Shown: one piece after another, positions 63,191 to 64,000 of the stretch | How the letters are laid out: each line of letters opens with the position of its first letter | Position numbering within the stretch: the first letter of the stretch is position 1 | Source of the DNA: Capricornis sumatraensis | Lineage: Eukaryota; Chordata; Mammalia; Artiodactyla; Bovidae | Direction of reading: 5' to 3' | Length of the DNA: 64,000 bases | Assembly: GCF_032405125.1 (NCBI RefSeq) | Contig: NC_091079.1 | Location: forward strand, 35,539,501 to 35,603,500 | Notes under the pieces: model-generated | Databases searched by the model: none | Seen by the model: the letters and a program-made list of their open reading frames with translations, nothing else | What the model was told of the DNA's origin: nothing | Position numbers and translations under genes: made by a program

Positions 63191-64000
63191 ACATTCTATC
63201 ATAAATTCTACAGCCTGTAAGATGATCAAAAAACAGAAGAAAGATAACCACTCCTTTTACTTGGTTGATAGAAGAAACAATCTAATTTACGTACCATCTC
63301 TTTAATAAACACACCATTTGAAGACATTTAGCAAAAGCTTTTATGGAATACCACTTTTAGCAAAGCAGATGTTTAAAAGACTAAATTATTTCTTAAATTA
63401 CTATCAACAGCAAATCTTGGTTGAAAATATTATGTCTCTTAAGGGACTGAATTTCTCAGGCAGTAATCAAAATGGGAAAGATGAACATTCTGTACTTCTT
63501 TTAAAATTACCTTCTTCTTCCTGAAATGAATGTACTGTTGTTTAAAAGAAATCATGGGTTCATTGAATCACCTGAGGCAAACAGTAAAATGGTTTTCAGT
63601 TCAGAGACCACAGTTCTAGGCTATGACTTAGAAATTCAATTGTACATACACAGAGACCTCCTATGCACCAAGCATCGGGAACACATCAGAGAAGAAAATT
63701 CACTTATAGACTCTGGGGAAAACCATGGCTAAGACAGACAGAGATAGACAAGATAGACAACTGACCCAAGAAAAAGCACAGCAGAGAATTGTTTTCCTAT
63801 TTCCCAATGAAAATTTATAATGATTGTTATTGATCACCCTTCAACCAATGATGTCATAGAATTGTATAACCAAGTCTGTTCCATGCATGTGTACACAAAT
63901 GTGAAAACTGAACACCAAACAGGTTAAATGACTTCTCCAGGACTTGACAAATCAGTAGCTGACTCATATGAGGAAACACACTCTCTATAATTCATAAACC
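63191..64000. other. Unassigned sequence
   Basis: No repeat or gene recognised in the last 810 bp. A 'GACAGAC/AGATAGAC' stretch at 63735-63760 is a short degenerate repeat, and MIR-like text (ATTAAATGACTTCTCC-like) near 63920 is too weak to call. Confidence 0.4.

Noticed and set aside
1..64000. A previously undescribed biological system
   Set aside because: Every structured region I could interpret is a known class of mammalian retroposon, DNA transposon, LTR or simple repeat. The rest is unassigned, not demonstrably functional.

Overview
This is a gene-free stretch of a ruminant (bovid) nuclear genome; cattle or a close relative is the best guess. The diagnosis comes from the repeats: ten fragments of the RTE-type LINE BovB, about twenty Bov-tA/Bov-A SINEs (tRNA-like head plus the BovB-derived body), one complete Bov-A2 dimer, about seventeen tRNA-derived SINEs of the cetartiodactyl CHR type, and four 3' ends of the bovine L1 family (L1-BT). 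Older mammalian material lies underneath: MIR, L2, old L1 3' ends, hAT-Charlie elements (MER5A, MER20), a probable Tigger piece, and ERVL/ERV1-like LTRs. Species assignment inside Bovidae cannot be made by eye.

I found no supportable protein-coding exon, tRNA, rRNA or CRISPR array. The open reading frames longer than about 100 codons are either parts of BovB reverse transcriptase, chance frames through SINEs, or chance frames through low-complexity sequence. The window is therefore intergenic or deep intronic DNA, and no genes cooperate here.

Layout. 1-2.5 kb: a CA microsatellite, then an L1 3' end split by BovB. 4.4-5.3 kb: an ERV1-like LTR inside an old L1-like 3' UTR. 5.8-10 kb: dense Bov-tA copies with MER5A pieces. 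11-12.6 kb: a three-level nest (old repeat, CHR SINE, L1-BT) and a solo retroviral LTR on the minus strand. 13.8-14.4 kb: an ERVL (MLT2-type) LTR carrying a small chimeric insert. 15.2-17.4 kb: L2, an LTR-like CCAAT/TATA segment, Bov-tA and a BovB fragment with 232 open codons. 17.9-20.6 kb: L1-BT, two SINEs at one target site, and a 2-kb L1 split by BovB. 20.8-31.3 kb: scattered CHR, L1, MER20 and BovB, including the BovB copy that keeps the YADD reverse-transcriptase motif. 31.6-36.9 kb: CHR, L2 with Bov-tA, a Bov-tA pair and BovB inside the oligo-T of an L1. 38.4-47.4 kb: L2, L1, Bov-A2 and Bov-tA. 48-57 kb: mostly MIR, CHR and old LTR. 58.7-63.2 kb: Bov-tA copies in decayed ERVL internal sequence and in L2.

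Many insertions are bounded by readable target-site duplications, so their order can be reconstructed. The hunt produced genomic-archaeology observations (two SINEs sharing three target copies, a chimeric L1/SINE insert, nested elements, an ERVL integrase relic, a 38-bp duplication in a SINE). I see no evidence for a previously undescribed biological system. Family names were assigned from memory of consensus sequences, and element edges are approximate unless a target duplication fixes them.
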